A DNA stretch of 64,000 bases, from assembly GCA_030526045.1 (NCBI GenBank), contig JAUNDN010000005.1, forward strand, positions 19,110 through 83,109, read 5' to 3'. Of this stretch, positions 46,251-56,699 are shown piece by piece; positions within the stretch are counted from its first letter, which is position 1, and each line of letters opens with the position of its first letter. This DNA is from Bacillota bacterium. GTDB taxonomy: Bacteria > Bacillota > Clostridia > Lachnospirales > Lachnospiraceae. The notes below the pieces were generated by a model that was not told the origin of the DNA, searched no databases, and was given only the letters and a program-made list of their open reading frames with translations. The translations under genes were made by a program, and so were the position numbers.

Positions 46251-47069
46251 TTATCTCTTCAGATTGTTAGCAGTCTGCATCATTTCATCCGTGGTAGTAA
46301 TTGCCTTTGAGTTCATCTCATAAGCACGCTGGGCTACAATCAGGTTTACCATCTCATTTGCGACCTGTACATTTGATCCTTCCAGATACCCCTGTACCAC
46401 CTTACTCTTTGTGAGATTTCTGTTTGTCGCTTCATTCATTACGGCACCGCTTGCAGCAGATGCTGCCCAGAGCGTATCGCCCTTTCTTTCCAGTCCGCCG
46501 GGATTATTGAACTGATATAGTCCTATGGTAATACCCAAAGACTGGGGATTGTTTCGAGCATCAGGATAACAAATAGTGCCATCTCCGGTTATTGTCACTT
46601 TACTCGTCACATAGTTTGAATTCAATGTAATGGTTCTGCCCGTAGAGCTGAGAACCGGAAGTCCATCCTGATTAGTCAGAATAACTCCGCCACCGTTATT
46701 TGTCGCCCAGGTAAAATCACCGTTTCTTGTATAATAGGTGTTTCCGTCGCTGCCGCGGATCGCAAAATATCCGTCACCTTCAATCGCAAATGCGGTGTCA
46801 CTCTCGGATGCCAGAAGGCTTCCCTGCGTAAAAATAGAATTGATGGAAGAATTTCTCACACCAAGTCCCACCTGAGAGCTTGTTGGCTTCGGATCGCCGT
46901 TTGCTGTAGTCGTTGCTGTCTGAAGAGTCTGATAAAGCAATGACTTAAACTGTGCAGCCTGAGTCTTATAGCCCACGGTATTGACATTCGCCAGATTGTT
47001 GGCAATCGTATCTACATTTGTCTGCTGGGCATTCATGCCCGTTGCAGCACTCCATAAGCTTCTAACCAT
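46251..47069 (-). CDS. flhP: Flagellar basal-body rod protein, FlgG/FlhP type
   Basis: 272 residues. The N-terminus SLWSAATGMNAQQTNVDTIANNLANVNTVGYK and the C-terminus VANEMVNLIVAQRAYEMNSKAITT are the conserved ends of rod and hook proteins; the middle has EGDGYFAI. It forms the distal rod. The order mbl-flhO-flhP is that of Bacillus, so FlhP is the better name than FlgG. AGGAGG precedes the ATG, 10 bases after flhO. Confidence 0.9.
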   Translation of the reverse strand: MVRSLWSAATGMNAQQTNVDTIANNLANVNTVGYKTQAAQFKSLLYQTLQTATTTANGDPKPTSSQVGLGVRNSSINSIFTQGSLLASESDTAFAIEGDGYFAIRGSDGNTYYTRNGDFTWATNNGGGVILTNQDGLPVLSSTGRTITLNSNYVTSKVTITGDGTICYPDARNNPQSLGITIGLYQFNNPGGLERKGDTLWAASAASGAVMNEATNRNLTKSKVVQGYLEGSNVQVANEMVNLIVAQRAYEMNSKAITTTDEMMQTANNLKR

Positions 47070-47079
47070 ACACTACCTC

Positions 47080-47856
47080 CTAAATTCTTCCAAGCTGGTT
47101 TGCTGCTATATCAAGTGTACCGTCATAGGTTGTTATCACCTTCTGGTTGCTCTCATAAGCTCTGGAGACCGTAATCATGTTGACCATTTCCGTAACCACT
47201 GAAATATTGGAGGTCTCCAAATAGCCGGAGTGAACCTGTGCCACAGACTCCTTCTCCTTGGCTCCGTCTATAGGCTGATAGTAGTTTTCCCCGTATCTTT
47301 CCAGATAATTATAATCTTCAAAGTCTGCCACCTGAATGGTCGCAACAACCCTGCCATCCTGCACAATCTGTCCGTTTCTGTTGATAGTTGTCGTCTTAAC
47401 CGGATCGATCTTTATGTGTTGTCCATTCTGATCCAGCACATAATCACCTTCCTGGGTCACCAGAAAGCCTTCCTGGGTCAGAGTAAAATTGCCGTCTCTG
47501 GTATATTTTGTGGAGGTTTCTCCTGCTTTATTGGTAAACTCAATTGCAAAAAATCCCTGATCCGACAATGCCAGGTCAAATGTATTGTCCGTATTCTTAA
47601 GCGGCCCCTGAGAAAAGTCCGTATAGCCTTCTCCAATCTTTACGCCCGGATTGTTCACACCGATTCTCTTAGCAAGTGAATAGCCCTCTGTGACATCCTT
47701 GATCTTGTATGCCAACACGGAATCAAAGGACTGGCTTGTAGCCCCTTCCTTTTTAAACCCGTTGGTATTCGCATTCGCTAAATTATTGGTAAGCACATCC
47801 ATCCTATGCTGTTCGTTGATCATGCCTGTATAGGCAGTATACAATCCTTTTACCAT
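47080..47856 (-). CDS. flhO: Flagellar basal-body rod protein, FlgF/FlhO type
   Basis: 258 residues, with the rod-family N-terminus LYTAYTGMINEQHRMDVLTNNLANANTNGFKK and C-terminus VTEMVNMITVSRAYESNQKVITTYD. The central SDQGFFAIE is the F/G type. It forms the proximal rod. It is 48 bases after the mreB/mbl homologue and directly before flhP. Confidence 0.9.
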   Translation of the reverse strand: MVKGLYTAYTGMINEQHRMDVLTNNLANANTNGFKKEGATSQSFDSVLAYKIKDVTEGYSLAKRIGVNNPGVKIGEGYTDFSQGPLKNTDNTFDLALSDQGFFAIEFTNKAGETSTKYTRDGNFTLTQEGFLVTQEGDYVLDQNGQHIKIDPVKTTTINRNGQIVQDGRVVATIQVADFEDYNYLERYGENYYQPIDGAKEKESVAQVHSGYLETSNISVVTEMVNMITVSRAYESNQKVITTYDGTLDIAANQLGRI

Positions 47857-47904
47857 AAAAATCCTTCTCTTAATGCTATGACTTTCTTCCGACCCACCTA
47901 TAGA

Positions 47905-48897
47905 TTATTCATCCTTATAGCCGGCCAGGAATTCTACATATTTTCCTGTTCCGATTGCTACAGCAGTCATGGGATCCTCTGCTGTCATCGTATTAATTCC
48001 GGTCTTCTCGGCAATCAAATCCTCCAGCCCGCGCAGAAGGCTTCCACCACCGGTAAGCACGATTCCCCTGTCGGCAATATCTGCTGCAAGCTCTGGGGGA
48101 GTCTTTTCCAGCACACTGTGAATCGTTTCAATGATCTGTGCCGTAGTCTCCTTCAACGCTTCTTCCGTCTCTTCGGAAGATACCTTGATTGTCTTTGGCA
48201 GACCTGTCACAAGGTTACGTCCTCTTACATCCATATAATCAACTTCGGAGCGCTTAAATGCGGAACCGATCTTAATCTTAATATCCTCAGCTGTTCTTTC
48301 ACCGATCAGAAGATTATGCTTTTTGCGCATATATCTTACCAGTGCTTCATCAAAATCATCTCCCGCGATCTTAATGGAAGCACTGACTACAGTACCACCA
48401 AGAGAAATGACAGCAATATCAGAAGTACCGCCTCCGATATCTACAATCATATTACCGCAAGGTTTTGAAATATCAATTCCCGCACCGATCGCAGCAGCAA
48501 TGGGCTCCTCAATAATAGAAACTTCTCTTGCACCGGCTTGAAGCGTTGCATCTTCAACCGCTTTCTTTTCCACCTCTGTAACGCCACTGGGCACACATAC
48601 CGCAATTCGGGGTTTCCGAAAGGTTTTCTTTCCCAGAGCTTTCTGAATAAAATATTTCATCATCTGCTCTGTTACTCTATAGTCAGAAATGACACCCTGT
48701 CGTAAGGGGCGGACAGCTACGATATTACCGGGTGTCCTTCCCAGCATCAGCCTTGCATCCTCACCGATTGCCTTAATTCTGTTGGTATCTCTATCAAATG
48801 CCACTACAGAGGGCTCTTTCAGCACAACGCCTCTCCCTCTGATATAAACCAATATGCTGGCGGTTCCTAAGTCAATTCCGATATCTGTGTACTGCAT
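47905..48897 (-). CDS. mbl: MreB/Mbl actin-like rod-shape protein
   Basis: 330 residues of the actin/MreB type. The phosphate-1 loop is DIGIDLGTASILVYIRG, phosphate-2 is MIVDIGGGTSDIAVISLGG, and the adenosine motif is GIVLTGGGSLLRGL. It polymerises under the membrane and guides wall synthesis. Linkage to flhO-flhP matches Bacillus mbl rather than mreB, which sits with mreCD. AAGGGG precedes the ATG. The promoter lies at 48971-48998. Confidence 0.93.
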   Translation of the reverse strand: MQYTDIGIDLGTASILVYIRGRGVVLKEPSVVAFDRDTNRIKAIGEDARLMLGRTPGNIVAVRPLRQGVISDYRVTEQMMKYFIQKALGKKTFRKPRIAVCVPSGVTEVEKKAVEDATLQAGAREVSIIEEPIAAAIGAGIDISKPCGNMIVDIGGGTSDIAVISLGGTVVSASIKIAGDDFDEALVRYMRKKHNLLIGERTAEDIKIKIGSAFKRSEVDYMDVRGRNLVTGLPKTIKVSSEETEEALKETTAQIIETIHSVLEKTPPELAADIADRGIVLTGGGSLLRGLEDLIAEKTGINTMTAEDPMTAVAIGTGKYVEFLAGYKDE

Positions 48898-48970
48898 GCC
48901 ACATACCCCTTTCTATGAATTCTCTATTTTTTAACATAATAAATTCGCATAATTAAACGCACACAAAAAT

Positions 48971-48998
48971 ATTATAACCGATAGGAATACATTTTCAA
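48971..48998 (-). promoter_or_regulatory. Sigma-A promoter of the mbl-flagellar rod genes
   Basis: TTGAAA (48993-48998) and TATAAT (48971-48976) on the minus strand, 16 bp apart. Just upstream is the uvrA terminator. Confidence 0.7.
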
Positions 48999-49020
48999 AG
49001 GGATTTCATAAAAAATTAAC

Positions 49021-49073
49021 AAAAAAAGGACGCAACATTAAAAACGGATCCATCCGTCTTAAAATCTGCGTCC
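49021..49073 (-). terminator. Terminator of uvrBA
   Basis: GGACGCA pairs with TGCGTCC around an inner hairpin with an ACGGAT / ATCCGT stem, and seven T residues follow on the minus strand. Confidence 0.85.
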
Positions 49074-49086
49074 CTGCTTAAATTTT

Positions 49087-51981
49087 TTATCGGTACATTT
49101 CAAGATTCTCTTTATACTTGTTTAGCATTTTTTTCACATATTGTCCGGTATAAGAGCCCTCTGCCTTTGCAACTTCCTCCGGTGTACCGCAAGCAACTAC
49201 CTGTCCGCCCCTGTCTCCGCCGTCAGGTCCCATGTCAATAATATAGTCTGACGTTTTAATCACATCCAGATTATGTTCGATAACGACTACGGTATTTCCA
49301 CTGTCAGCCAGTCTGTGAAGAATCTCTACCAGCTTATGAACATCTGCAAAATGAAGTCCTGTAGTAGGCTCATCTAAAATATAAATCGTGTTTCCGGTGC
49401 TTCTCTTGCTCAGTTCCGTAGCCAGCTTGATTCTCTGCGCTTCTCCGCCTGACAATGTAGTTGAAGGCTGTCCCAATTTCACGTAGGAAAGCCCTACATC
49501 ATTTAAGGTTTCAATCTTGCGGCGAATGGATGGCAAATTTTCAAAGAAAGGAACTGCTTCCTCAACTGTCATGTCAAGAACATCATAGATGCTCTTCCCT
49601 TTATACTTTACTTCAAGTGTTTCTCTGTTGTAACGCTTTCCTCCACACACCTCACAGGGTACATAAACATCCGGAAGAAAGTGCATCTCAATCTTAATAA
49701 TTCCGTCACCGCCGCAAGCCTCACATCTTCCTCCCTTTACGTTAAAGCTGAAACGCCCTTTTTTATATCCCTTTGCTTTCGCATCCGGTGTTCCCGCAAA
49801 CAGATCGCGAATCATATCAAAAACACCGGTATAAGTAGCAGGATTGGATCTCGGGGTTCTTCCGATTGGAGACTGGTCAATATCAATGACTTTATCCAGA
49901 TTTTTAATGCCCGTAATGCTTTTATGTTTTCCGGGAATGGTTCTTGCCCGATTCAGTTCCTTTGCAAGCCTTTTGTAAAGGATTTCATTCACCAGAGAGC
50001 TTTTTCCGGAACCGGATACACCGGTTACGCAGGTCAATACACCGGTAGGAATATTTACGGTAATATCTTTCAGGTTATTTTCTTTTGCTCCCGTAATTGT
50101 CAGCCATCCCTTGGGTATACGGCGCGATTCAGGAATTGGGACCTGCATTTTTCCGCTCAAATACTGACCGGTAATGGATTCCTCCACCTCCATGATTTCC
50201 TTCGCCGTTCCCTGTGCGATCACCTGCCCGCCATGAGAGCCTGCCCCCGGACCGATATCAACAATATGGTCCGCTTCCAGCATAGTGTCCTCATCATGCT
50301 CTACTACAATCAGCGTATTCCCCAAATCCCTCAGATTTTTTAAGGTATTCAGAAGCTTATCGTTATCCTTCTGATGCAGCCCGATACTTGGTTCATCCAG
50401 AATATAGCAGACTCCAACCAGGCCGGAGCCAATCTGCGTAGCAAGGCGGATTCTTTGGGCTTCCCCTCCTGATAAAGTCCCTGTTGCACGGGACAGGGAC
50501 AAATAATCCAACCCCACATCAATCAAAAAACCGACCCTTGCCCGAATCTCCTTAAGTACCTGCTGCCCAATCATCTGTTGCTGTCTGGTAAGCTGCATTC
50601 CCTGCAGGAAAGCATAAAGATCCCGAATCGACATAGAAGTAATTTCAAAAATATTCTTGTCACACACCGTAACTGCCAGAGAATCCTTCTTAAGCCTCAT
50701 ACCTCCACATTCCTTACAAGGAGTAATATGCATGAAGGTTTCATATTCCTGCTTCACAACATCAGAACCGGTTTCTCTGTACTTTCTTTCCATATTGCGG
50801 ATAAGCCCCTCAAAAGCAACCGGATAAACGCCTTCTCCTCTCTGCCCTTTGTAATGGACCTTTACCTCCCTGCCATTCGTTCCATGCAACAGTATGGAAT
50901 AAATCTCCTCAGGGTAATCCTGTATTGGTGTATCCAGACTAAACTGATATTCCCTGGAAAGTGCCTGCAAAATTGCATTGGTAAAACTTCCCGGTTCATT
51001 GCAGGACTGCCATCCCATGACCTGGATCGCACCTTCGTTGATGCTTAATGATTGATCAGGTATCATCAGTTCAGGATCGAACTCCATCTTATACCCTAAG
51101 CCAAAGCATACCGGACACGCGCCAAAAGGATTGTTGAAAGAAAAGCTTCTGGGTTCAATTTCACTGATGCTGACACCGCAGTCCGGGCAGGAAAAGCTCT
51201 GACTGAAATAAATAGTCTCTCCATCAATAACATCCACCATTAGCAACCCTTCGGCAAGTCCAAGGACATTCTCTATCGAATCAGTCAGTCTTCTCTCAAT
51301 TCCGGGTTTTACTACCAGCCTGTCCACAATGACTTCAATATTATGTTTAATATTTTTGTCAAGCTTTATCTCTTCTGTCAGTTCATACAGGCTTCCGTCT
51401 ACTCTTACTCTCACATAACCGCTTCTTTTTGCCCGCTCAAAAATCTTGACATGTTCACCCTTTCTGCCTCTGACCACCGGTGCAAGCAGCTGGATCTTGG
51501 AACCCTCAGGAAGCTCCATAATCTGATCCACCATCTGATCCACACTCTGCTTCTTAATTTCCTTTCCACATTCAGGACAGTGGGGAATGCCGATTCTTGC
51601 ATAAAGCAGTCTGAAATAATCATAAATTTCCGTTACGGTTCCCACCGTGGAACGAGGATTTCTGTTGGTTGATTTCTGGTCTATGGAAATTGCAGGTGAA
51701 AGGCCGTCTATCTTCTCCACATTGGGCTTTTCCATCTGGCCGAGGAACTGTCTTGCATAAGAAGACAACGATTCCATATACCTTCTCTGTCCCTCTGCGT
51801 ATATCGTATCAAACGCCAGAGAGGACTTTCCGGAACCGGAAAGTCCGGTGAGCACCACCAGCTCATTCCTGGGAATATCCACATCCAGATTTTTTAAATT
51901 ATGCTCATTGGCTCCTCTGATCTTAATATATTCTCTTGGACGCATCTTAGGAGCATCCACATGTTTGTCCGACAACTTCAT
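49087..51981 (-). CDS. uvrA: Excinuclease ABC subunit A
   Basis: 964 residues. Two ABC modules: Walker [10 protein letters not shown] near 45 and GVSGSGKSS near 650, each with LSGGEAQRI. Zinc fingers are CPECG, CPDCG...CPVC and CEACG...CEVC. It scans DNA for lesions with UvrB. Start: ATG at 51981 with AAGGTGAG; a GTG four codons upstream is less likely. It lies 50 bases after uvrB. Confidence 0.97.
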   Translation of the reverse strand: MKLSDKHVDAPKMRPREYIKIRGANEHNLKNLDVDIPRNELVVLTGLSGSGKSSLAFDTIYAEGQRRYMESLSSYARQFLGQMEKPNVEKIDGLSPAISIDQKSTNRNPRSTVGTVTEIYDYFRLLYARIGIPHCPECGKEIKKQSVDQMVDQIMELPEGSKIQLLAPVVRGRKGEHVKIFERAKRSGYVRVRVDGSLYELTEEIKLDKNIKHNIEVIVDRLVVKPGIERRLTDSIENVLGLAEGLLMVDVIDGETIYFSQSFSCPDCGVSISEIEPRSFSFNNPFGACPVCFGLGYKMEFDPELMIPDQSLSINEGAIQVMGWQSCNEPGSFTNAILQALSREYQFSLDTPIQDYPEEIYSILLHGTNGREVKVHYKGQRGEGVYPVAFEGLIRNMERKYRETGSDVVKQEYETFMHITPCKECGGMRLKKDSLAVTVCDKNIFEITSMSIRDLYAFLQGMQLTRQQQMIGQQVLKEIRARVGFLIDVGLDYLSLSRATGTLSGGEAQRIRLATQIGSGLVGVCYILDEPSIGLHQKDNDKLLNTLKNLRDLGNTLIVVEHDEDTMLEADHIVDIGPGAGSHGGQVIAQGTAKEIMEVEESITGQYLSGKMQVPIPESRRIPKGWLTITGAKENNLKDITVNIPTGVLTCVTGVSGSGKSSLVNEILYKRLAKELNRARTIPGKHKSITGIKNLDKVIDIDQSPIGRTPRSNPATYTGVFDMIRDLFAGTPDAKAKGYKKGRFSFNVKGGRCEACGGDGIIKIEMHFLPDVYVPCEVCGGKRYNRETLEVKYKGKSIYDVLDMTVEEAVPFFENLPSIRRKIETLNDVGLSYVKLGQPSTTLSGGEAQRIKLATELSKRSTGNTIYILDEPTTGLHFADVHKLVEILHRLADSGNTVVVIEHNLDVIKTSDYIIDMGPDGGDRGGQVVACGTPEEVAKAEGSYTGQYVKKMLNKYKENLEMYR

Positions 51982-52031
51982 ATGCTTTCTCACCTTCTGA
52001 TAACGATCAACCAGCCCTTTTAAGCGGCTGC

Positions 52032-54053
52032 TTATTTCCTTTCATCCCTGCGAGCCTTTCGCTCATCATCCTCAAGTTCCTTTAATTTCTTTTTGAGTTC
52101 TGCCATTTTATCGCGAAGCTCTGCTGCCGTCTCAAAGTTTAAATCTGCAGCTGCCTTCTTCATTTGCTTTTCAACTTGTGCAATCAGTTTCTCAAGCTCC
52201 TTCCGGCTCATAGATTCCGGATCCTTCTCAAAACGGAGCTCTTCTTTGGCAATCACTTTGGAAATGCTGATCAGATCACGAACCGCCTTCTTAATCGTCT
52301 GCGGTGTAATATGATTCTCCTCATTATACTTCTGCTGAATGGCACGTCGCCTGTTCGTCTCATCGATTGCCGCTTTCATGGAATCTGTCATCTGATCCGC
52401 GTACATGATTACATGTCCCTCCACATTACGGGCGGCACGACCGATCGTCTGAATCAGTGAAGTCTCGGAGCGCAGAAAACCTTCCTTATCCGCATCCAAT
52501 ATAGCAACCAATGATATCTCCGGAATGTCCAAACCCTCTCTTAAAAGATTGATTCCCACCAGCACGTCAAAAACATCCAGTCGCATATCCCTGATAATCT
52601 GGGCTCTCTCAAGGGTATCAATATCAGAATGGAGATATTTTACCCTGATTCCCACGTCATTCATATAATCTGTAAGATCCTCCGCCATGCGCTTGGTAAG
52701 CGTCGTCACCAGAACCTTATTATGCTTTGCCGTTTCCCTATTTACTTCCGCAATCAGATCATCAATCTGGCCCTCCACGGGACGCACAGAAATTTCCGGG
52801 TCAAGCAGGCCTGTAGGACGGATAATCTGTTCTGTCCGAAGCAGCTCATGCTCTCTCTCGTAAACAGACGGCGTAGCAGAAACAAACAGCATCTGATCGA
52901 TATGACTCTCAAATTCTTCAAAGCAAAGAGGTCTGTTATCCAATGCGGACGGCAACCGGAAACCATAATCCACCAGTGTCGTCTTACGATTTCGATCCCC
53001 TGTATACATTGCTCCGATCTGAGGAATCGTCATGTGGGATTCATCAATAATGATGAGATAATCATCCCCAAAATAATCCATCAGCGTATGAGGCATGGCA
53101 CCTGCCTGCATATTTGCGAGATGTCTGGAATAATTCTCAATGCCGGAACAAAACCCCGTCTCACGAAGCATTTCAATATCAAAATTAGTCCTCTCTGAAA
53201 TTCTCTGCGCCTCTAAGAGCTTATCTTCACTCTTAAAATAACGGATGCGCTCATCAAGTTCTGCTTCGATATCTTTACACGCGCGGTTAATTTTCTCTTG
53301 GGGCACGACATAATGGGAGGCAGGAAAAATTGCCACATGCTCCAGCGTTGCATGGATCTGCCCCGTAAGTGGATCTGTCTGCGCAATCCTGTCTATCTCA
53401 TCTCCAAAAAACTCCACTCGAATCAGATAGTCTCCTCCCTGAGCCGGATAAATCTCTATCACATCACCTCTGACCCGGAAGCAGCCCCTGTCAAGGTCCA
53501 AGTCATTTCTGTCATACTTAATCTCTATAAGTTCCCTTAGTACCTCATCCCGATCCTTCATCATTCCCGGCCGAAGTGATACAATCATCTCCTGGTAATC
53601 ATCCGGACTGCCCAGACCGTATATGCAGGAAACGCTGGCTACGACAACCACATCCTTCCTTTCAGAAAGGGATGCTGTCGCTGACAGACGCAGCTTATCA
53701 ATTTCGTCATTTACTGAAGAGTCCTTCGCAATATAGGTATCTGAAGACGGCACGTAAGCTTCCGGTTGATAATAATCATAATAGGACACAAAATATTCTA
53801 CCGCGTTTTCGGGAAAAAATTCCTTAAATTCACCGTAGAGCTGTCCTGCAAGTGTTTTATTATGTGCAATAACCAATGTAGGTTTGTTGAGTGCTGCAAT
53901 CACATTTGCCATGGTAAAGGTTTTGCCGGAACCGGTAACGCCCAACAATGTCTGGAATTGATTACCCCGTTTAAATCCGTCCACCAGCTCCTTAATTGCC
54001 TGTGGCTGGTCTCCGGTAGGCTGATATTCGGAATGTAATTTAAAATGATCCAT
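52032..54053 (-). CDS. uvrB: Excinuclease ABC subunit B
   Basis: 673 residues. Walker A is [10 protein letters not shown], the beta-hairpin region [20 protein letters not shown] inserts at damage, and DESHMT is Walker B. The C-terminal UVR motif (about 625-660) binds UvrC. The ATG at 54053 has GGAGGAAG upstream; the longer open frame has no support. A LexA-like box and a -10 are just upstream, consistent with SOS control. Confidence 0.97.
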   Translation of the reverse strand: MDHFKLHSEYQPTGDQPQAIKELVDGFKRGNQFQTLLGVTGSGKTFTMANVIAALNKPTLVIAHNKTLAGQLYGEFKEFFPENAVEYFVSYYDYYQPEAYVPSSDTYIAKDSSVNDEIDKLRLSATASLSERKDVVVVASVSCIYGLGSPDDYQEMIVSLRPGMMKDRDEVLRELIEIKYDRNDLDLDRGCFRVRGDVIEIYPAQGGDYLIRVEFFGDEIDRIAQTDPLTGQIHATLEHVAIFPASHYVVPQEKINRACKDIEAELDERIRYFKSEDKLLEAQRISERTNFDIEMLRETGFCSGIENYSRHLANMQAGAMPHTLMDYFGDDYLIIIDESHMTIPQIGAMYTGDRNRKTTLVDYGFRLPSALDNRPLCFEEFESHIDQMLFVSATPSVYEREHELLRTEQIIRPTGLLDPEISVRPVEGQIDDLIAEVNRETAKHNKVLVTTLTKRMAEDLTDYMNDVGIRVKYLHSDIDTLERAQIIRDMRLDVFDVLVGINLLREGLDIPEISLVAILDADKEGFLRSETSLIQTIGRAARNVEGHVIMYADQMTDSMKAAIDETNRRRAIQQKYNEENHITPQTIKKAVRDLISISKVIAKEELRFEKDPESMSRKELEKLIAQVEKQMKKAAADLNFETAAELRDKMAELKKKLKELEDDERKARRDERK

Positions 54054-54073
54054 AAAGCTTCCTCCGCCTGTTA

Positions 54074-54082
54074 TTATAGCAG
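54074..54082 (-). promoter_or_regulatory. Extended -10 promoter of uvrB
   Basis: TGCTATAAT on the minus strand (TATAAT at 54074-54079), about 20 bases before the uvrB start. The -35 position (TGTACT) is weak and falls in the S41 gene's terminator stem. The leader would be very short. Confidence 0.6.
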
Positions 54083-54094
54083 ACCAAAAATAAA

Positions 54095-54132
54095 AAGTAC
54101 AGAACAAAATCGAACTTTTGTTCTGTACTTTG
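54095..54132 (-). terminator. Terminator of the S41 protease gene
   Basis: A 16-bp perfect stem (AAAGTACAGAACAAAA / TTTTGTTCTGTACTTT) with a 6-base loop and a T-rich tail on the minus strand, 5 bases after the S41 stop codon. Confidence 0.85.
54112..54124. promoter_or_regulatory. LexA (DinR)-like SOS box upstream of uvrB
   Basis: CGAAC-TTTT-GTTC matches the Firmicutes LexA core GAACnnnnGTTC. It sits over the loop and 3' arm (plus-strand numbering) of the S41 terminator hairpin, 33 bp upstream of the uvrB -10. uvrBA is a classic SOS target. Confidence 0.55.
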
Positions 54133-54137
54133 TCCGC

Positions 54138-55448
54138 TTATGAAATTTTTTCTTTCAGTAATTCTATGGCTCTATCAACCTGGTTATCTGTTCCTTCTGC
54201 TTCATATGCATCATAATCATATTCCAGCTCAATATCAGGATCTATTCCCGTCCCATGAATATTCCTTCCGGAAGGAGTAAAGTATGCACTAACCGTAAGC
54301 TTAAGTGCTGTTCCATCCTCTAATCTGTGAATTCTCTGAACAATTCCTTTTCCGTAGGTAGTTGTTCCGATCAATGTTCCTTTATGATAATCCTGGATTG
54401 CTCCCGCCAATATTTCCGAGGCACTTGCAGAATAACTATTTACCAGCACCACCAGCGGTATCTGCAGTTCCCGTGTTCCGTCACAGGTGTATTCTTTACG
54501 GTTTCCGTCCTTATCCTCTGTGTAAACAATAAGTCCTGCCGGCAGGATCTTCCTTGCGATCTCCACAACCGCATTTAAGTCCCCTCCCAGATTGCTTCGA
54601 ACATCAAGGATCAGTCCCTTCATTCCATGCTCGGTCAGTTCCGCCATGGCCTCTGTATACTGATCTACCGTTATTGCATCAAACTCCCGTATCCGAAGAT
54701 ATCCGATTTCCGAATCCTCTACCATTCCCCAATCAACAGTAGTCGTCTCAATCAGCTTTGCTCTGACAACATCCATTTCCAGGTAGTCTTTTTCACTCTC
54801 CCGGTAAATTTTCAGATGCACTGTCGTGCCTTCTCTTCCTTTCACCTTACTGACAACGGCATTTAAGCTTAAGCCCTGTGTAGACTCACCGTCAACCTCG
54901 TAAATAATATCGCCTTCCCGAAGACCAGCCTCCTGTGCCGGCGCACCTTCCATCACCCCATTGATCATTGCCATGTTCATCTGCCGATTCAAGGAAATAT
55001 AGGCTCCTATTCCATAAGAAATCCCCTGGGTGCTGTTTGATACCTCTTCCAGTTCTTCTTTGGTGTAATACTCCGAATAGGGATCTCCCAGGGATTCCAT
55101 CATTCCCCTGTATACACCATTCTGCAATTCCTCAGCAGTCACTTCATCTTCATAATAGTAATAACTGTTGATCACATCCTCTATCGTCTTCATTTTCTGA
55201 AGTGTATCCGTGCTGAGTACACTTTCTCCGGTTCCGCCTTCTGCGCTCCCTGTCGCTGCTCTCTTTACCAAAAGCAGTTGATAGGCCATTTTCCCCACGT
55301 AAAGTCCCGTAAATAACAGTAATGTAACCGTTATTCCGAAAATTAAGCCACTTAGGAAGCTCTTTCTTGCTTTCTTTTTCTCTCTACTTATTTCTGCATC
55401 CCCCTGCTCCGGAGACATGCTTTCCAATTCTTCCGATTCTCTATCCAA
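54138..55448 (-). CDS. S41-family C-terminal processing protease
   Basis: 436 residues. One membrane anchor (about 31-53), a PDZ domain (about 145-225) and the protease core. Ser342 (SASASEI) and Lys367 (TTYGKG) are 25 residues apart, as in CtpB and Tsp. The protease works outside the membrane. The start is TTG at 55448, eight bases after GGAG; an ATG ten codons inside has a poorer site. It lies 19 bases after the M23 gene in the ftsEX run, as in many Firmicutes, which suggests it trims a wall hydrolase or its activator. Confidence 0.93.
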   Translation of the reverse strand: MDRESEELESMSPEQGDAEISREKKKARKSFLSGLIFGITVTLLLFTGLYVGKMAYQLLLVKRAATGSAEGGTGESVLSTDTLQKMKTIEDVINSYYYYEDEVTAEELQNGVYRGMMESLGDPYSEYYTKEELEEVSNSTQGISYGIGAYISLNRQMNMAMINGVMEGAPAQEAGLREGDIIYEVDGESTQGLSLNAVVSKVKGREGTTVHLKIYRESEKDYLEMDVVRAKLIETTTVDWGMVEDSEIGYLRIREFDAITVDQYTEAMAELTEHGMKGLILDVRSNLGGDLNAVVEIARKILPAGLIVYTEDKDGNRKEYTCDGTRELQIPLVVLVNSYSASASEILAGAIQDYHKGTLIGTTTYGKGIVQRIHRLEDGTALKLTVSAYFTPSGRNIHGTGIDPDIELEYDYDAYEAEGTDNQVDRAIELLKEKIS

Positions 55449-55467
55449 TCCAAATACTCCATTCCAT

Positions 55468-56688
55468 CTAAGATCTCAAATAATTCCACGGATTTACATA
55501 GCTTCCGTTCAAACGAACACCAAAGTGAAGATGATTTCCGGTGGATCGTCCTGTCGTTCCCACCGCACCGATCTTGTCTCCCTTAGAAACCTCGGTTCCC
55601 TTGGAAACATAAAGTGCCGAAGCATGCATATAGATCGTATACAGGCTGTCACCGTGATCAATCATAATATAATTTCCCATACTGCTGTTATAATCGGCCG
55701 CAACTACCTTTCCATCATAGGCGGCCAGAATCGGGCTTCCTCCCGGTGCAGCCATATCTAACCCATTGTGGAATTTTTCAACTCCCAATGTGGGATGCAT
55801 TCTGTTTCCGTACTCACTGGAAATTCTGGTGTAAGAGGGTGCCGGCCAGGTAAACATGCCTCCATCGTACTTCCGTCCCTGTTCTGCTGCCAGCTTCTTT
55901 CTTTCCTCGGCAACCGCTGCCTCCAGTGCTTTTATTGTCTCGTTTTCAGCTGCAATATCAGCCTCATAATCCTTTATTGCCTGTTCCTTATTTGCAATAT
56001 CGCTGGATACCTGGTTAATTTCCTGCTCCTTTGCCGCAATCAGTTCATTCAAGGCGTCCTCTTCTGCCTGGGCTGCCGCCTTTGCCTCATCGAGAACACT
56101 CTTTTCTTCTTCGAGTCCTTCTTTGCAAAGTGCCACATACTCAGCGTATGCCACATACTCATCCAGCATTTTACGGTCATAAGCTGAAAGTGATTCTATA
56201 TATTCAGCCTTATTCAGCATTTCTCCAAAGCTTTCCGAACTGAATATCAACTCAAGACTCAGGCTGTCGCCCTTTTCATACATGAACTTAATTCTGGATT
56301 TCATTGCCTCATACTGATTCTGCTGAACCTCAATTGCATCCTCAAGCTCCTCTGTCTTATCGGCAATTTCTTCCTCTTTCTCTGCAATCAGAGTCTTCAA
56401 TTCATCGATCTTCGCCTGTACCGTTGCAAGATTTGCATCCATTTCAGCAACATAGTTTGAAAGGCTGGTCTTGGATTTTTCCAATTCTTTTTTCAGTTCT
56501 TTTACATCCGTAAGTCCACTCTGCAAGGCCTTCTTTTCTTCCTGGGCCTTCTTAATCTCGGCTTCCATCTGCTTGATATTATCATTCGTCAGCTCACTGG
56601 CAAACGCTGTCGTCTGATAACGGGAAGCAGTGCCGAAGACTAACGCAAGCCCCAGCGCTACGCAGAATATTCTTTTCCATCGCTTCAT
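55468..56688 (-). CDS. M23 (LytM-domain) murein hydrolase activator, EnvC/PcsB-like
   Basis: 406 residues. A signal peptide (IFCVALGLALVFGTA ... AFA) is followed by a long coiled coil (about 40-265) and a LytM domain ending HLHFGVRLNGSYVNPWNYL. HNGLDMAAPGG and HLHF supply zinc ligands, so it may be an active endopeptidase or an activator. EnvC and PcsB use such coiled coils to bind FtsX, and the gene starts 11 bases after ftsX. The second ATG (56688) is better spaced from AGGTGG. Confidence 0.92.
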   Translation of the reverse strand: MKRWKRIFCVALGLALVFGTASRYQTTAFASELTNDNIKQMEAEIKKAQEEKKALQSGLTDVKELKKELEKSKTSLSNYVAEMDANLATVQAKIDELKTLIAEKEEEIADKTEELEDAIEVQQNQYEAMKSRIKFMYEKGDSLSLELIFSSESFGEMLNKAEYIESLSAYDRKMLDEYVAYAEYVALCKEGLEEEKSVLDEAKAAAQAEEDALNELIAAKEQEINQVSSDIANKEQAIKDYEADIAAENETIKALEAAVAEERKKLAAEQGRKYDGGMFTWPAPSYTRISSEYGNRMHPTLGVEKFHNGLDMAAPGGSPILAAYDGKVVAADYNSSMGNYIMIDHGDSLYTIYMHASALYVSKGTEVSKGDKIGAVGTTGRSTGNHLHFGVRLNGSYVNPWNYLRS

Positions 56689-56699
56689 TTTCATTCCAC

